The notes beneath the pieces were generated by a model. It was not told the origin of the DNA. It made no database searches and saw only the letters and a program-made list of their open reading frames with translations. A stretch of 64,000 nt of DNA from Oceanospirillaceae bacterium (lineage in GTDB: Bacteria > Pseudomonadota > Gammaproteobacteria > Pseudomonadales > Balneatricaceae): assembly GCA_013215505.1 (NCBI GenBank), contig JABSQZ010000003.1, positions 124,001 to 188,000 of the forward strand. Direction: 5' to 3'. How positions within the stretch are numbered: the stretch's first letter is position 1; every line of letters begins with the position of its first letter. Shown one piece after another: positions 55,949 to 64,000 of the stretch. Made by a program: the position numbers and the translations under genes.

Positions 55949-57352
55949 ATGAATAATATTAAAATCAGCTGCTGTTTTCTTGGACGATGTCGCTGGCTTG
56001 CAGCAGTCGTTCTTCTCTTAACTGTCCCTATAGCCAATGCTGACAATTTTCGGTTGTTTGTCGGCCAGATGAAAACCTTGCCACTGGTTAATATCGATAG
56101 GGTAGCGGTCGGCAACGCCGGACTGGTCAGTACTTCCATTATGAACAATGGCGAATTGCTGATACTGGCTGAGAAAGCCGGTGATACCGAAATTCAAATC
56201 TGGCTAAAGGATGGCGAAACGGTCACTCATAAGTTTTATATTATTCCCGCCAATACCGCCCGAAACGTTGCTGAAGTACGCTCTATTGTTGGCAAGGTAG
56301 CGGGACTTAGCATTCGTCAGGTAGGCAGTAATATCATTCTTAAGGGGGCCATTAGCCACAAGGCTTCGGCCATGCTGAAAAAAGTGACCACTGTTTATAC
56401 TAACGTGTTGGATTTAACTTCAGCCACTGCCAGCAACGATTTAGCTAAAGTGTTTGAAGGTATGAAGCAGCTACAAGTGCGCAGCGCCGGTGATAAATTG
56501 GTGGTCTCGGGTGAAGTCAGTGCCAGAGACAAAGCCTATATAGAAGCGGTGAAAGACTCTTATCCGGAATTAGTGGATCTCACTGTCTCTTCGGAAATTG
56601 TGCCTATGGTGTACATGAAAGTACAAATAACTGAGTTGGGAAATAAGGCCTCTGAGAACTTAGGTATTAAGTGGGATATTAGTACCGAAAGTACTAATCC
56701 AGTGGGCAGTTTTACCACCTTAGGTAATTTCAAAAATAGTATTACCGGCGGTATTAGCGGGGATATCAATGTCACTATCAGTGCGGCAATCAGTGATGGA
56801 AGTGCGCTGTTACTCGCTTCACCGACTTTAAGCGCTCTGAGTGGCAGCGAGGCTGATTTTTTCGCCGGCGGCTCTTTTCCGATTAAAGTGATCAACGATG
56901 GTAAAACCAGTATTGAATTTAAAGACTACGGTCTGAGTCTTAAAATTAAGCCAGTAGTCGGTGCCAATAACAGAATAACAACTTCTATCGCCACTGAGCT
57001 GAGTGATATTGACAGGTCGGTAGCAGTAGATGGAATACCCGGCGTCACTAGTCGTAAAACGGCTACTCAGGTCTCTCTGGAACCCGGGCAGACATTTGCC
57101 ATCAGTGGTTTAATCAACAGAAGCATGAGTCGCGACGTCACCCGTTTTCCCTACCTCAGCAAAGTGCCAATATTTGGGGCACTGTTTAAATCGAAAAATT
57201 TCATCAATAATAAATCTAACTTAGTCATTTTCATCACCCCTTACATTGTTTCCCAAAGTAGCGACATCAACCAGCAACAATTAAAGCTGGCAGAAAACTT
57301 GAAAGCCGACTACTTGGATGAAACTGAGTTCAATTTGGAGATCATAGAATAA
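55949..57352 (+). CDS. cpaC: Tad secretin CpaC/RcpA
   Basis: A 467-residue protein from the ATG at 55949 (a GTG six bases upstream is possible). A signal peptide leads into the N-terminal pilus-assembly domain (FVGQMKTLPL), a BON-like part and the secretin core with EPGQTFAISGL and VPIFGALF. It forms the outer-membrane pore. The stop overlaps the ATG of the ATPase. Confidence 0.93.
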   Translation: MNNIKISCCFLGRCRWLAAVVLLLTVPIANADNFRLFVGQMKTLPLVNIDRVAVGNAGLVSTSIMNNGELLILAEKAGDTEIQIWLKDGETVTHKFYIIPANTARNVAEVRSIVGKVAGLSIRQVGSNIILKGAISHKASAMLKKVTTVYTNVLDLTSATASNDLAKVFEGMKQLQVRSAGDKLVVSGEVSARDKAYIEAVKDSYPELVDLTVSSEIVPMVYMKVQITELGNKASENLGIKWDISTESTNPVGSFTTLGNFKNSITGGISGDINVTISAAISDGSALLLASPTLSALSGSEADFFAGGSFPIKVINDGKTSIEFKDYGLSLKIKPVVGANNRITTSIATELSDIDRSVAVDGIPGVTSRKTATQVSLEPGQTFAISGLINRSMSRDVTRFPYLSKVPIFGALFKSKNFINNKSNLVIFITPYIVSQSSDINQQQLKLAENLKADYLDETEFNLEIIE

Positions 57353-59067
57353 TGTTTGAAGTTGTTGTGATCACAGACAAGGGAGCGAATATTGAGCGGG
57401 TGCGCTGTACGCTTCGCCATTGCACTATTGGCAAGTCGCGAGACAATTTAGTACAAATTCGTGGCTGGCGGGTTGCACAAGTGCACTGCAAGGTGGAACT
57501 GACCGACAAGGGATTGTATGTAGAAGATGTTAGCGAGGGCTCAGGCATCTCCGTCAATGGCAATAAAGTACCCTTCTACGGGCCGATAAGAAGTTCAGAT
57601 GTGATTAGTATCGGTAGCTATGATTTTCGTTTGGGAGCGGTAGAAGATAAGCAGGCAGACTCGGTAAATATATCGCCAAGTGATAATAAGGCGCAGCCGC
57701 AGGTGACCAAAGTGGCCGCGGATGAAGATTGGAGCATGCAGACCTTTATCGGTGGGGCCCTAAACGAAAAAGCCCCCGAGGACAGGGCGGGAGAGATCGA
57801 GCGGCAGCGGATGTTTATGTGGCGCAACCGTATTCACCAGGAAGTGCTGCGGATGATGGATCTTAAGCGCACGGATGTAGGTGCTATGGACGCAGACGAG
57901 TTGCGTCAGAAAGTGGAAGCGCTAATAGACGACGCCCTTGAGAGTATGGGTGGGGAAATCCCGGATAACATCGATGTTACCGAGCTTAAAACCTCAGTGC
58001 TGAACGAGGCTGTGGGACTTGGACCGCTGGAAGAATTATTAGCTGATGATGAAATCAGCGAAATAATGGTCAATGCCTTCGATGATATATACATCGAGAA
58101 AAACGGCAAGTTGATGCGCAGCGATATCGCCTTTAGCTCCGATGCAGCAGTGATGTCGGCCATTGAACGTATCGTATCGCCGCTGGGGCGGCGCATTGAT
58201 GAGAGCTCGCCGATGGTCGATGCCCGACTTCCGGATGGTTCCAGAGTGAATGCGATCATCCCTCCATTGGCATTGCGTGGACCGACACTGACCATCCGAA
58301 AATTTTCCAAGAAAAAGTTAAACGCCGAAGATTTGATGAACTTTGGCACTATTAACCAGCCTATGGCTACTTTTTTACAGATGGCGGTGGAGCAGCACTG
58401 TAATATTATTATCTCGGGGGGCACAGGCTCAGGTAAAACCACGCTGTTGAATATTATGTCTAATTTTATTCCGCAAACTGAGCGGATTATTACCGTGGAA
58501 GATGCGGCCGAACTGAAACTGGTACAACCGCATGTGGTCTCGCTGGAGTCGCGCCCGGCAAACCTGGAGGGTAAGGGGGCGATTCCGATTCGCGATTTAG
58601 TCAGAAACTGTCTGCGCATGCGTCCGGATCGTATTGTCGTCGGAGAGTGTCGCGGCGGAGAGGCACTGGATATGTTAACCGCGATGAATACCGGACACGA
58701 CGGATCGTTAACCACAGTGCATGCCAATACCCCCAGAGACGTTATTTCCCGGCTCGAAGTGATGGTAATGATGGCGGGTATGGATTTACCCGCCAGGGCT
58801 ATTCGCGAGCAAATCGCCTCGGCGGTACATGTGATCGTACAGCAGAGCCGTCTGGCTGATGGCAGTCGTAAAATAACCCACATCTCGGAAATTACCGGGA
58901 TGGAAGGCAATACAGTGCAGCTCAATGATATTTTTGTCTACCAGCAGGAGGGGTTTGACGAGTCTGGCAAAGTGGTGGGCCAGTTCCAGCCAACAGGCCA
59001 GGTACCGCAGTTTTACGAATCGCTGCGATCCAGAGGGATTAAAGTCGATATGAGTATTTTTGGGTGA
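57352..59067 (+). CDS. tadA: FHA-domain CpaF/TadA assembly ATPase
   Basis: A 571-residue fusion. Residues about 22-95 form an FHA fold with IGKSRDN, VHCKVE and GISVNGNKV. A charged linker (about 96-150) leads to CpaF, with Walker A GGTGSGKT at 356-363, VEDAAEL, Walker B RIVVGECRG and a TTVHANTP His box. It powers pilus assembly. FHA domains normally bind phosphothreonine, but here the canonical GR is GK and the SxxH serine is Ala (VAQVH), so binding may be altered. The encoding of a kinase and a phosphatase at both ends of the locus fits control by phosphorylation. Confidence 0.92.
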   Translation: MFEVVVITDKGANIERVRCTLRHCTIGKSRDNLVQIRGWRVAQVHCKVELTDKGLYVEDVSEGSGISVNGNKVPFYGPIRSSDVISIGSYDFRLGAVEDKQADSVNISPSDNKAQPQVTKVAADEDWSMQTFIGGALNEKAPEDRAGEIERQRMFMWRNRIHQEVLRMMDLKRTDVGAMDADELRQKVEALIDDALESMGGEIPDNIDVTELKTSVLNEAVGLGPLEELLADDEISEIMVNAFDDIYIEKNGKLMRSDIAFSSDAAVMSAIERIVSPLGRRIDESSPMVDARLPDGSRVNAIIPPLALRGPTLTIRKFSKKKLNAEDLMNFGTINQPMATFLQMAVEQHCNIIISGGTGSGKTTLLNIMSNFIPQTERIITVEDAAELKLVQPHVVSLESRPANLEGKGAIPIRDLVRNCLRMRPDRIVVGECRGGEALDMLTAMNTGHDGSLTTVHANTPRDVISRLEVMVMMAGMDLPARAIREQIASAVHVIVQQSRLADGSRKITHISEITGMEGNTVQLNDIFVYQQEGFDESGKVVGQFQPTGQVPQFYESLRSRGIKVDMSIFG

Positions 59068-59945
59068 TGAAGACTCTGGCCGATCTGGCGACGGATACAC
59101 TATTCTGGTTGTCGCTGGCGGCAGTGTTTTCTTGCGTCGCTATTATCGGCTGGTTGCTGGTGCGCAGAGCCAATGTCTTTATGAAGGACTATCAATCGGT
59201 GTTTAAAGAGACAGCCACCGGTAACCTGGAAGATATGTACTTGTTTATCGATCCGCAGCAGTTGTTTATCGCCAATATAGTAGCGCTGCTGTTGGTGCCG
59301 ATATTGGCCTACCTTTTCACTGGCAATTTTAGCATTGCGCTGTTGGTGATTGCGGTGCTGATCGTGATCCCCTTTATGGCCTACAAAAGCATGCGTAAGA
59401 AGCGCTTGAAAAAGTTTGAACAGCAATTGCCGGATGTTCTGGTGATGATCAGCGGAGCGCTGGCCTCTGGTTCAAGTTTAAACATGGCGTTACAGAGTGT
59501 CATGTTAGAGCAGCAAGCGCCTATCTCTCAAGAATTCATGTTGTTTGTCCGCGAACAGCGCATCGGGGTCGACTTTGATACTTCGCTGCGCAATATGGAG
59601 CGGCGAATTCCGTTGTTGGACTTTTCGATGTTCTCTGCTGCGATGCGCATCTCCCGGGAAGTAGGCGGGGATTTGGGGGAAGTATTATCGACCCTCGCCG
59701 ATACGCTGCGGCGCAAGTCCTCCATGGAGGGCAAAATAGATGCCCTCACCGCTCAGGGGCGGATGCAGGGAATAGTGATGACCGGACTGCCTATTTTACT
59801 GGGTGGTCTGTTGTTCACTTTAGAACCTGAGGCGATGAGTAAGCTCTTTACCACGCCGATGGGCTGGGGACTACTGTCGGTGATAGTAGTAATGGAAGTG
59901 TTAGGTTATATCTTTATTTCAAAGATCACTAGCATCGATGTATAA
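59067..59945 (+). CDS. tadB: Tad inner-membrane platform protein TadB
   Basis: A 292-residue T2SS-F-type protein with two N-terminal and two C-terminal membrane segments. The conserved cytoplasmic block includes LPDVLVMISGALASGSSL, the R-I-P-L-DFSMF-AAMRISREVGGDL region and RRKSSMEGKI. It starts at the ATG overlapping the ATPase stop; a GTG three bases upstream is also possible. Confidence 0.93.
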   Translation: MKTLADLATDTLFWLSLAAVFSCVAIIGWLLVRRANVFMKDYQSVFKETATGNLEDMYLFIDPQQLFIANIVALLLVPILAYLFTGNFSIALLVIAVLIVIPFMAYKSMRKKRLKKFEQQLPDVLVMISGALASGSSLNMALQSVMLEQQAPISQEFMLFVREQRIGVDFDTSLRNMERRIPLLDFSMFSAAMRISREVGGDLGEVLSTLADTLRRKSSMEGKIDALTAQGRMQGIVMTGLPILLGGLLFTLEPEAMSKLFTTPMGWGLLSVIVVMEVLGYIFISKITSIDV

Positions 59946-59987
59946 GTTAACGGCACATATTGACAGACCAAGGGAGTGCCCAATAGC

Positions 59988-60878
59988 ATGTTTGAAATGA
60001 CCCTGGAGTTAGTCTATCTCGGCGCAATTATTGCCATTGGGGTAAGTATTATGTTGCTGTTTTACCTGGCTCAGAAGGCTATGCCCGAACAACCGGAAGA
60101 TGTGCGTACCTATATGGATCCGCTTCCCGGTGGCCTAAAGCTTATCTGGCCATTTGTGATGATGGTGAGTGTGCTGGTGGAGATGCTTTACAGCAACAGT
60201 TATTTAGATTCCGTGGAAAAGAAATTACAGCATACCGGAGTGAGCTACATACTGACCGCAGAGCAATTTATTGCACTGCGCTACGTCTCTGCAGCTATCT
60301 GCACACTGTTGACATTACTGGTGTTGCTGTCGTTAAAAAATGTTCAGGAGATATGGCTGTTTCTTAGTCTGGCTCTGCTGGGTGGGTTCATGTTCCCCTC
60401 TGTGTGGTTGTCCGATACCCGAAAACGCCGGGAGCTACAGGTGATCAGGGCGCTGCCTATCTATCTGGATTTTACCACTATGGCGGTAGAGGCCGGGCTA
60501 AACTTATCCGGGGCTATGCAGCAGGCATTAAACAAGGGCCCCAAGGGAGCGCTGCGCAATGAGTTTAGCATTGTCATGCGGGATATGCGCTCGGGTGTGA
60601 CCAGGGCCGAAGCGCTAAAGCGGATGGATGCGAGGTTGCAGGTGGACGATATAACCCGCTTTGTGAATGCGATGATCCAGGCGGAAAAAATGGGCTCGAG
60701 CATGGCGAAAACCTTGCGGATCCAATCTGAACAGCGCCGTACCGAGCGCTTTCAGCGGGCCGAAAAAAAAGCCATGGAGGCACCGGTGAAATTAGTCTTT
60801 CCACTGATAGTATTTATCTTTCCTGTGACTTTTATGGTGTTGGGTTTTCCGATTGCCATGAAATTTATGTCCATGTAG
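59988..60878 (+). CDS. tadC: Tad inner-membrane platform protein TadC
   Basis: A 296-residue T2SS-F-type protein from the ATG at 59988, with AGGGAG eleven bases upstream. The pattern LPIYLDFTTMAVEAGLNLSGA, then QAEKMGSSMAKTL and RAEKKAMEAPVKLVFPL, is typical for TadC. It acts with TadB as the platform that works with the ATPase. Confidence 0.93.
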   Translation: MFEMTLELVYLGAIIAIGVSIMLLFYLAQKAMPEQPEDVRTYMDPLPGGLKLIWPFVMMVSVLVEMLYSNSYLDSVEKKLQHTGVSYILTAEQFIALRYVSAAICTLLTLLVLLSLKNVQEIWLFLSLALLGGFMFPSVWLSDTRKRRELQVIRALPIYLDFTTMAVEAGLNLSGAMQQALNKGPKGALRNEFSIVMRDMRSGVTRAEALKRMDARLQVDDITRFVNAMIQAEKMGSSMAKTLRIQSEQRRTERFQRAEKKAMEAPVKLVFPLIVFIFPVTFMVLGFPIAMKFMSM

Positions 60879-60891
60879 TTAAAGGAAGAGT

Positions 60892-61248
60892 ATGCAGCAG
60901 CGGGAGATGCACTTTAATGGCAGCATTGTATTACAGATTTGGATTACCCAAAGCTTTAGGGAGCGTAATCGCGGTCTGTTGGCGCTGCCGGGCCTGGAGC
61001 CTGGGCAGGGGTTGTTAATCACTCCCTGTCGCTCAATTCATACTTTTGCCATGGGCTATAGCCTAGATGTACTGTATTTGGATAGAGGTTTAAAGATAGT
61101 TAAAATTGTTGAACATATGCAGCGAAACCGCATGTCCATGGCCCTGTTAGCGCACAGTACTTTAGAAATCAACGCCGGAGAAGTGCAGCGCCTGGGGTTA
61201 AAGGTGGCAATGCAAGGTGAGTTAAGCATATTTTGCCAGAGTGCTTAG
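60892..61248 (+). CDS. DUF192 family protein
   Basis: A 118-residue protein with the DUF192 pattern: RNRGLLALPGLEPGQGLLI, PCRSIHTFAMGYSLDVLYLD and LEINAGEVQRLGL. The fold is a small beta barrel of unknown function. It is often found in Tad loci. It overlaps the frame before tadD. Confidence 0.85.
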   Translation: MQQREMHFNGSIVLQIWITQSFRERNRGLLALPGLEPGQGLLITPCRSIHTFAMGYSLDVLYLDRGLKIVKIVEHMQRNRMSMALLAHSTLEINAGEVQRLGLKVAMQGELSIFCQSA

Positions 61249-61318
61249 CCGCAGTAATACAGAGATTATATTGGACTTGTTTGGGTGTTACCCAATGAAT
61301 ATATCAGTGGAGTTAATA

Positions 61319-61792
61319 ATGAAAAGCAGTCAGTGGGTAGTATTGGGGTTATGTGTGTTGTTAAGCGCTTGTAATTCTTTACAGCAAAAGCCTCAGGCCG
61401 AAGGAGAGCTTAGCAAAGGGGCGAGTGAATATCAGCACAACTTAGACAGGGCAGATGCAAGCTATCTGGGTAGGGAATATAGCCAGGCCTTGAGCCAGTA
61501 TCAAAGTATTCATGACGATTACCCTCAAGACCTGCATGTGTTATTTCGTATTGGCAATATTTATAGCCATTTAGATAAGCCTAAAGAGGCGATAATAGCG
61601 TATGAGAAGGTACTGGCGGTGGATACAAAAAAGAGCAAAGCCTGGTATAACTTAGGGGTAAGTTACATGCAACAAAGTGCTAAAATCTGGCGGCATATGA
61701 GTGAGCAGATAGACCCCAAAGATCCACTTTATAAGTCGTCAAAACATTACAGTCGTGGCATGTCAGAACTTATTAATCCTGATAAATCTTAA
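61319..61792 (+). CDS. tadD: TadD-like TPR lipoprotein
   Basis: A 157-residue protein from the ATG at 61319, with GGAG upstream. The lipobox is LLSAC with Cys near 18. At least two TPR units follow, around YSQALSQYQSIHDDYP and PKEAIIAYEKVLAVD. TadD is thought to be a pilotin or assembly factor for the secretin. Only two to three repeats are seen, fewer than in some TadD proteins. Confidence 0.85.
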   Translation: MKSSQWVVLGLCVLLSACNSLQQKPQAEGELSKGASEYQHNLDRADASYLGREYSQALSQYQSIHDDYPQDLHVLFRIGNIYSHLDKPKEAIIAYEKVLAVDTKKSKAWYNLGVSYMQQSAKIWRHMSEQIDPKDPLYKSSKHYSRGMSELINPDKS

Positions 61793-61810
61793 CTAAAGAG
61801 TAACTAGCCA

Positions 61811-62554
61811 ATGTTTTATCAGCGCGGCCAGGCGATGGTTGAGATGGTGGTGATCTCCTTTGTTACCTTGCTGTTGCTGTTTAGTATTATCCAGTTTGCG
61901 CTGCTCTATAACGCCAAAACAGTACTCAACTATGCGGCCTTCGAAGCGGCCCGGATCGGTGCGCTAAATTACTCGCATCCACAGTCGATGCGCATGGCAC
62001 TGGCACAGAAACTGGCCATCTTAGAGCCTGTCGACAGTGACCCAAATGATACAAGCTATCAAAAACTGGTTGATCAGCAAACTGCTTTTATGAGCAATTT
62101 TGATAGTATCGCCTGTATTCGAAGAGTTAACCCACCAAGCTCTTCCTCTCACTGGGTTGGAAACCAGCTAGCTGCTCAAACCAGCAGCAGTATCGTCAAT
62201 GATCATTTAGTGCATCGTGATGCAACGCCTCTAGGGGACCCACTGCAATCAATCCAAGACGCCAACCTATTGAAAATATCGGTGACTTACTGCCCTAAAA
62301 TGATAGTGCCTATTGTCTCGACGGCGATCAAAAGGTTGATGCTGGTGGCGTATCATGACAGTGATCCCGACCCTATCGATGGCTGGGAGGTAACGGCCGA
62401 CCCGATCAGTTTTCATAAACAGTGCTATGAGAATGACCGCTTTCCGATGGTGGCGCAGGCGCTCGTCAGGATGCACACTCCGGCGGGTAAATACGGTTAT
62501 AGCGATACAGATTGTGAAGAACTGACTCGTCTCTCGCAACAGTTGGGGCCCTAA
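61811..62554 (+). CDS. tadE: TadE-like pseudopilin
   Basis: A 247-residue protein. YQRG|QAMVEMVVISFVTLLLL fits the pseudopilin rule (Gly -1, Glu +5, Met +6). LNYAAFEAARIGAL is typical of TadE. It is the fourth pseudopilin-type gene of the operon, placed after TadD. Confidence 0.85.
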   Translation: MFYQRGQAMVEMVVISFVTLLLLFSIIQFALLYNAKTVLNYAAFEAARIGALNYSHPQSMRMALAQKLAILEPVDSDPNDTSYQKLVDQQTAFMSNFDSIACIRRVNPPSSSSHWVGNQLAAQTSSSIVNDHLVHRDATPLGDPLQSIQDANLLKISVTYCPKMIVPIVSTAIKRLMLVAYHDSDPDPIDGWEVTADPISFHKQCYENDRFPMVAQALVRMHTPAGKYGYSDTDCEELTRLSQQLGP

Positions 62555-62561
62555 GCTAAGA

Positions 62562-63347
62562 ATGGCTAACTCCAGGAGCTCAATGTATCAATATTCCGCC
62601 AGTACGGATAAAGGCACGGTCTATCAGACTAACCAGGACGCACTGGACTTTGATCGCAAACATTGCTGTTTCGTGGTCGCGGACGGTGTCGGAGGGTATC
62701 AGTCGGGAGAGGTTGCAAGTGCGTTCGCGGTGCAACAATTGATGCAACAGCAAGCTGGACTCGCCGAAGCGGGATTGACTGGAAAGCAGGCTGAGTCTGC
62801 TCTCAGTGCAATACTGCAGGCGACTAACCGCCGTTTAATTAACATAGCGGCTGGTCAGCAACTGTCTATGGGAACCACTGTTGTGACTGGCATAATACGT
62901 CAGCGAACATTGCACTACACCCATGTGGGGGATTCGCGGTTGTACTTACTGCGCAAGGGGTTGCTGGCTCAGTTAACAAGGGACGACAGCCTAAAGGAGC
63001 AAATGCTGGATCTGGTCGCTGGCGACCTTGCAGCCGTTGAACAGCATGTGCCCAGTAATATAGTGACGCAGGCGATGGGGTTGACTGACCCCCTGGTGGT
63101 CAATTACGGGAGGTGTGAGCTGCGCTGCGGAGACCTGCTGTTGTGCTCCACCGATGGATTACACGATGTGTTAGAGCACAGTCAATTAGAGCAGGCGCTA
63201 AAATCTATTAATCACTTACCCAGTGGTGCCAGACATTTGGTCGATTTGGCATTGAATAATGGCAGCAGAGATAACATCAGTGCATTGCTGATCAGGGTGT
63301 CAATGCACTGGTATGAAAGGCTAATAGAAAAACTGCGCAGATACTGA
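62562..63347 (+). CDS. PP2C-type serine/threonine phosphatase
   Basis: A 261-residue protein with PP2C signatures: TNQDALDF, VVADGVGGYQSGE with metal-binding aspartates, GTTVVTG, THVGDSRLYLLR, STDGLHDVL and GSRDNISALLIRV. There is no membrane segment or signal peptide. It follows the TadE-like gene by seven bases, so it is part of the Tad operon. The obvious partner is the Ser/Thr kinase at the other end of the locus, and the likely substrate is the FHA-linked machinery. Confidence 0.93.
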   Translation: MANSRSSMYQYSASTDKGTVYQTNQDALDFDRKHCCFVVADGVGGYQSGEVASAFAVQQLMQQQAGLAEAGLTGKQAESALSAILQATNRRLINIAAGQQLSMGTTVVTGIIRQRTLHYTHVGDSRLYLLRKGLLAQLTRDDSLKEQMLDLVAGDLAAVEQHVPSNIVTQAMGLTDPLVVNYGRCELRCGDLLLCSTDGLHDVLEHSQLEQALKSINHLPSGARHLVDLALNNGSRDNISALLIRVSMHWYERLIEKLRRY

Positions 63348-63498
63348 TTTAACCCCAGTCAAAAAGTATCTAATTAGCACTGTTGTTTATTCAGTCGATA
63401 TCAGCGAAAATAGCCGCATTCAAAATATGCCTCACTTCAAGCTCTGCGACATTCCAGCTCTATGACGGCATCAGACCTCAATTTAGAAGATACTTATC

Positions 63499-64000
63499 AT
63501 GTCAATTACTACCACAGCGCTTGAAGTTTCCAAGCGTAGAACCTTTGCTATTATCTCGCACCCCGACGCAGGTAAAACTACTATTACTGAAAAGCTGTTG
63601 CTGCTGGGTAATTTGATCCAAAAAGCCGGAACAGTCAAAGGCAAAAAGAGTGATCGTCACGCGACTTCCGACTGGATGACCATGGAGAAAGACCGCGGTA
63701 TCTCTATTACTTCATCGGTGATGCAGTTCCACTGGAATGATAAGGTTGTCAACCTGTTGGATACTCCGGGTCACGAAGATTTCTCAGAGGATACTTACCG
63801 TACCTTGACTGCGGTAGACAGTGCCCTGATGGTGGTAGATGGTGCCAAAGGGGTGGAAGCTCGGACGATTAAGTTAATGGATGTCTGCCGTTTGCGCGAT
63901 ACGCCGATCTTTTCCTTTGTCAACAAGATGGACCGCGATATTCGCGACCCTATCGAGTTACTGGATGAGATAGAAAGTGTCCTGAAAATCGCGGCAGCAC
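63499..64000 (+). CDS. prfC: Peptide chain release factor 3 (5' part, cut by window end)
   Basis: The first 167 residues are present. The GTPase motifs are clear: [10 protein letters not shown] (G1), DTPGHEDF (G3) and NKMD (G4). This match to RF3 excludes EF-G by its [13 protein letters not shown] segment. RF3 releases RF1/RF2 from the ribosome. The gene continues beyond 64000. It is not connected with the Tad operon. Confidence 0.96.
   Translation, partial: MSITTTALEVSKRRTFAIISHPDAGKTTITEKLLLLGNLIQKAGTVKGKKSDRHATSDWMTMEKDRGISITSSVMQFHWNDKVVNLLDTPGHEDFSEDTYRTLTAVDSALMVVDGAKGVEARTIKLMDVCRLRDTPIFSFVNKMDRDIRDPIELLDEIESVLKIAAA

Overview
The window looks like a chromosomal segment of a marine-type gammaproteobacterium, most likely of the Cellvibrionales/Pseudomonadales kind. 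The basis is gene order and family resemblance: smpB, ratA-rnfH, bamE, fur, recN, grpE-dnaK-dnaJ, dapB; miaB-phoH-ybeY-corC-lnt; epmB/efp/epmA; holD-rimI; a tmRNA with the tag ANDDNYALAA; and PilU. No species can be named from sequence alone.

Layout. (1) 1-13406 is accessory DNA: an integrated element whose tyrosine integrase lies next to the 3' end of ssrA. It carries a serine recombinase flanked by iteron-like repeats, ribbon-helix-helix-like small proteins, a Toprim primase-like protein, a VapE-type helicase, an SRA-like/HNH (McrA-type) nuclease and a nine-zinc-ribbon PD-(D/E)XK nuclease preceded by a duplicated ~160-bp structured repeat. It also carries an unrecognised 514-residue membrane protein. 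The left end is not visible. (2) 13407-30000 is conserved core: ssrA, degQ-like protease, smpB, NSS transporter, ratA/rnfH, bamE, fur, recN (with a LexA-box match), the grpE-dnaK-dnaJ chaperone block (two sigma-32-like promoters with identical spacing), cysE, dapB, a YaeH-like protein, a Nudix hydrolase and an EamA transporter. (3) 30000-47160 holds pilU, the lnt-corC-ybeY-phoH-miaB group, the EF-P modification set epmB/efp/epmA, a PatB/MalY C-S lyase, leuA, holD-like, rimI and a CbiM-like membrane protein. (4) 47273-63347 is a Tad/Flp-type pilus or secretion locus framed by signalling genes. A Hanks-type kinase and a c-heme/HAMP membrane sensor diverge from a long operon of pilin, pseudopilins, CpaB, secretin, an FHA-CpaF fusion ATPase, TadB, TadC, TadD and a TadE-like protein, closed by a PP2C phosphatase. 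(5) prfC begins at 63499 and runs off the window.

Most interesting system: the Tad locus appears wired to Ser/Thr phosphorylation (sensor, kinase, FHA domain fused to the assembly ATPase, phosphatase). It lacks a visible TadZ/CpaE and prepilin peptidase, and its CpaB carries about seven copies of a ~21-residue repeat. Second is the paired structured repeat in front of the multi-zinc-ribbon nuclease in the element. Arrays of related heptanucleotides sit in three core intergenic spaces.
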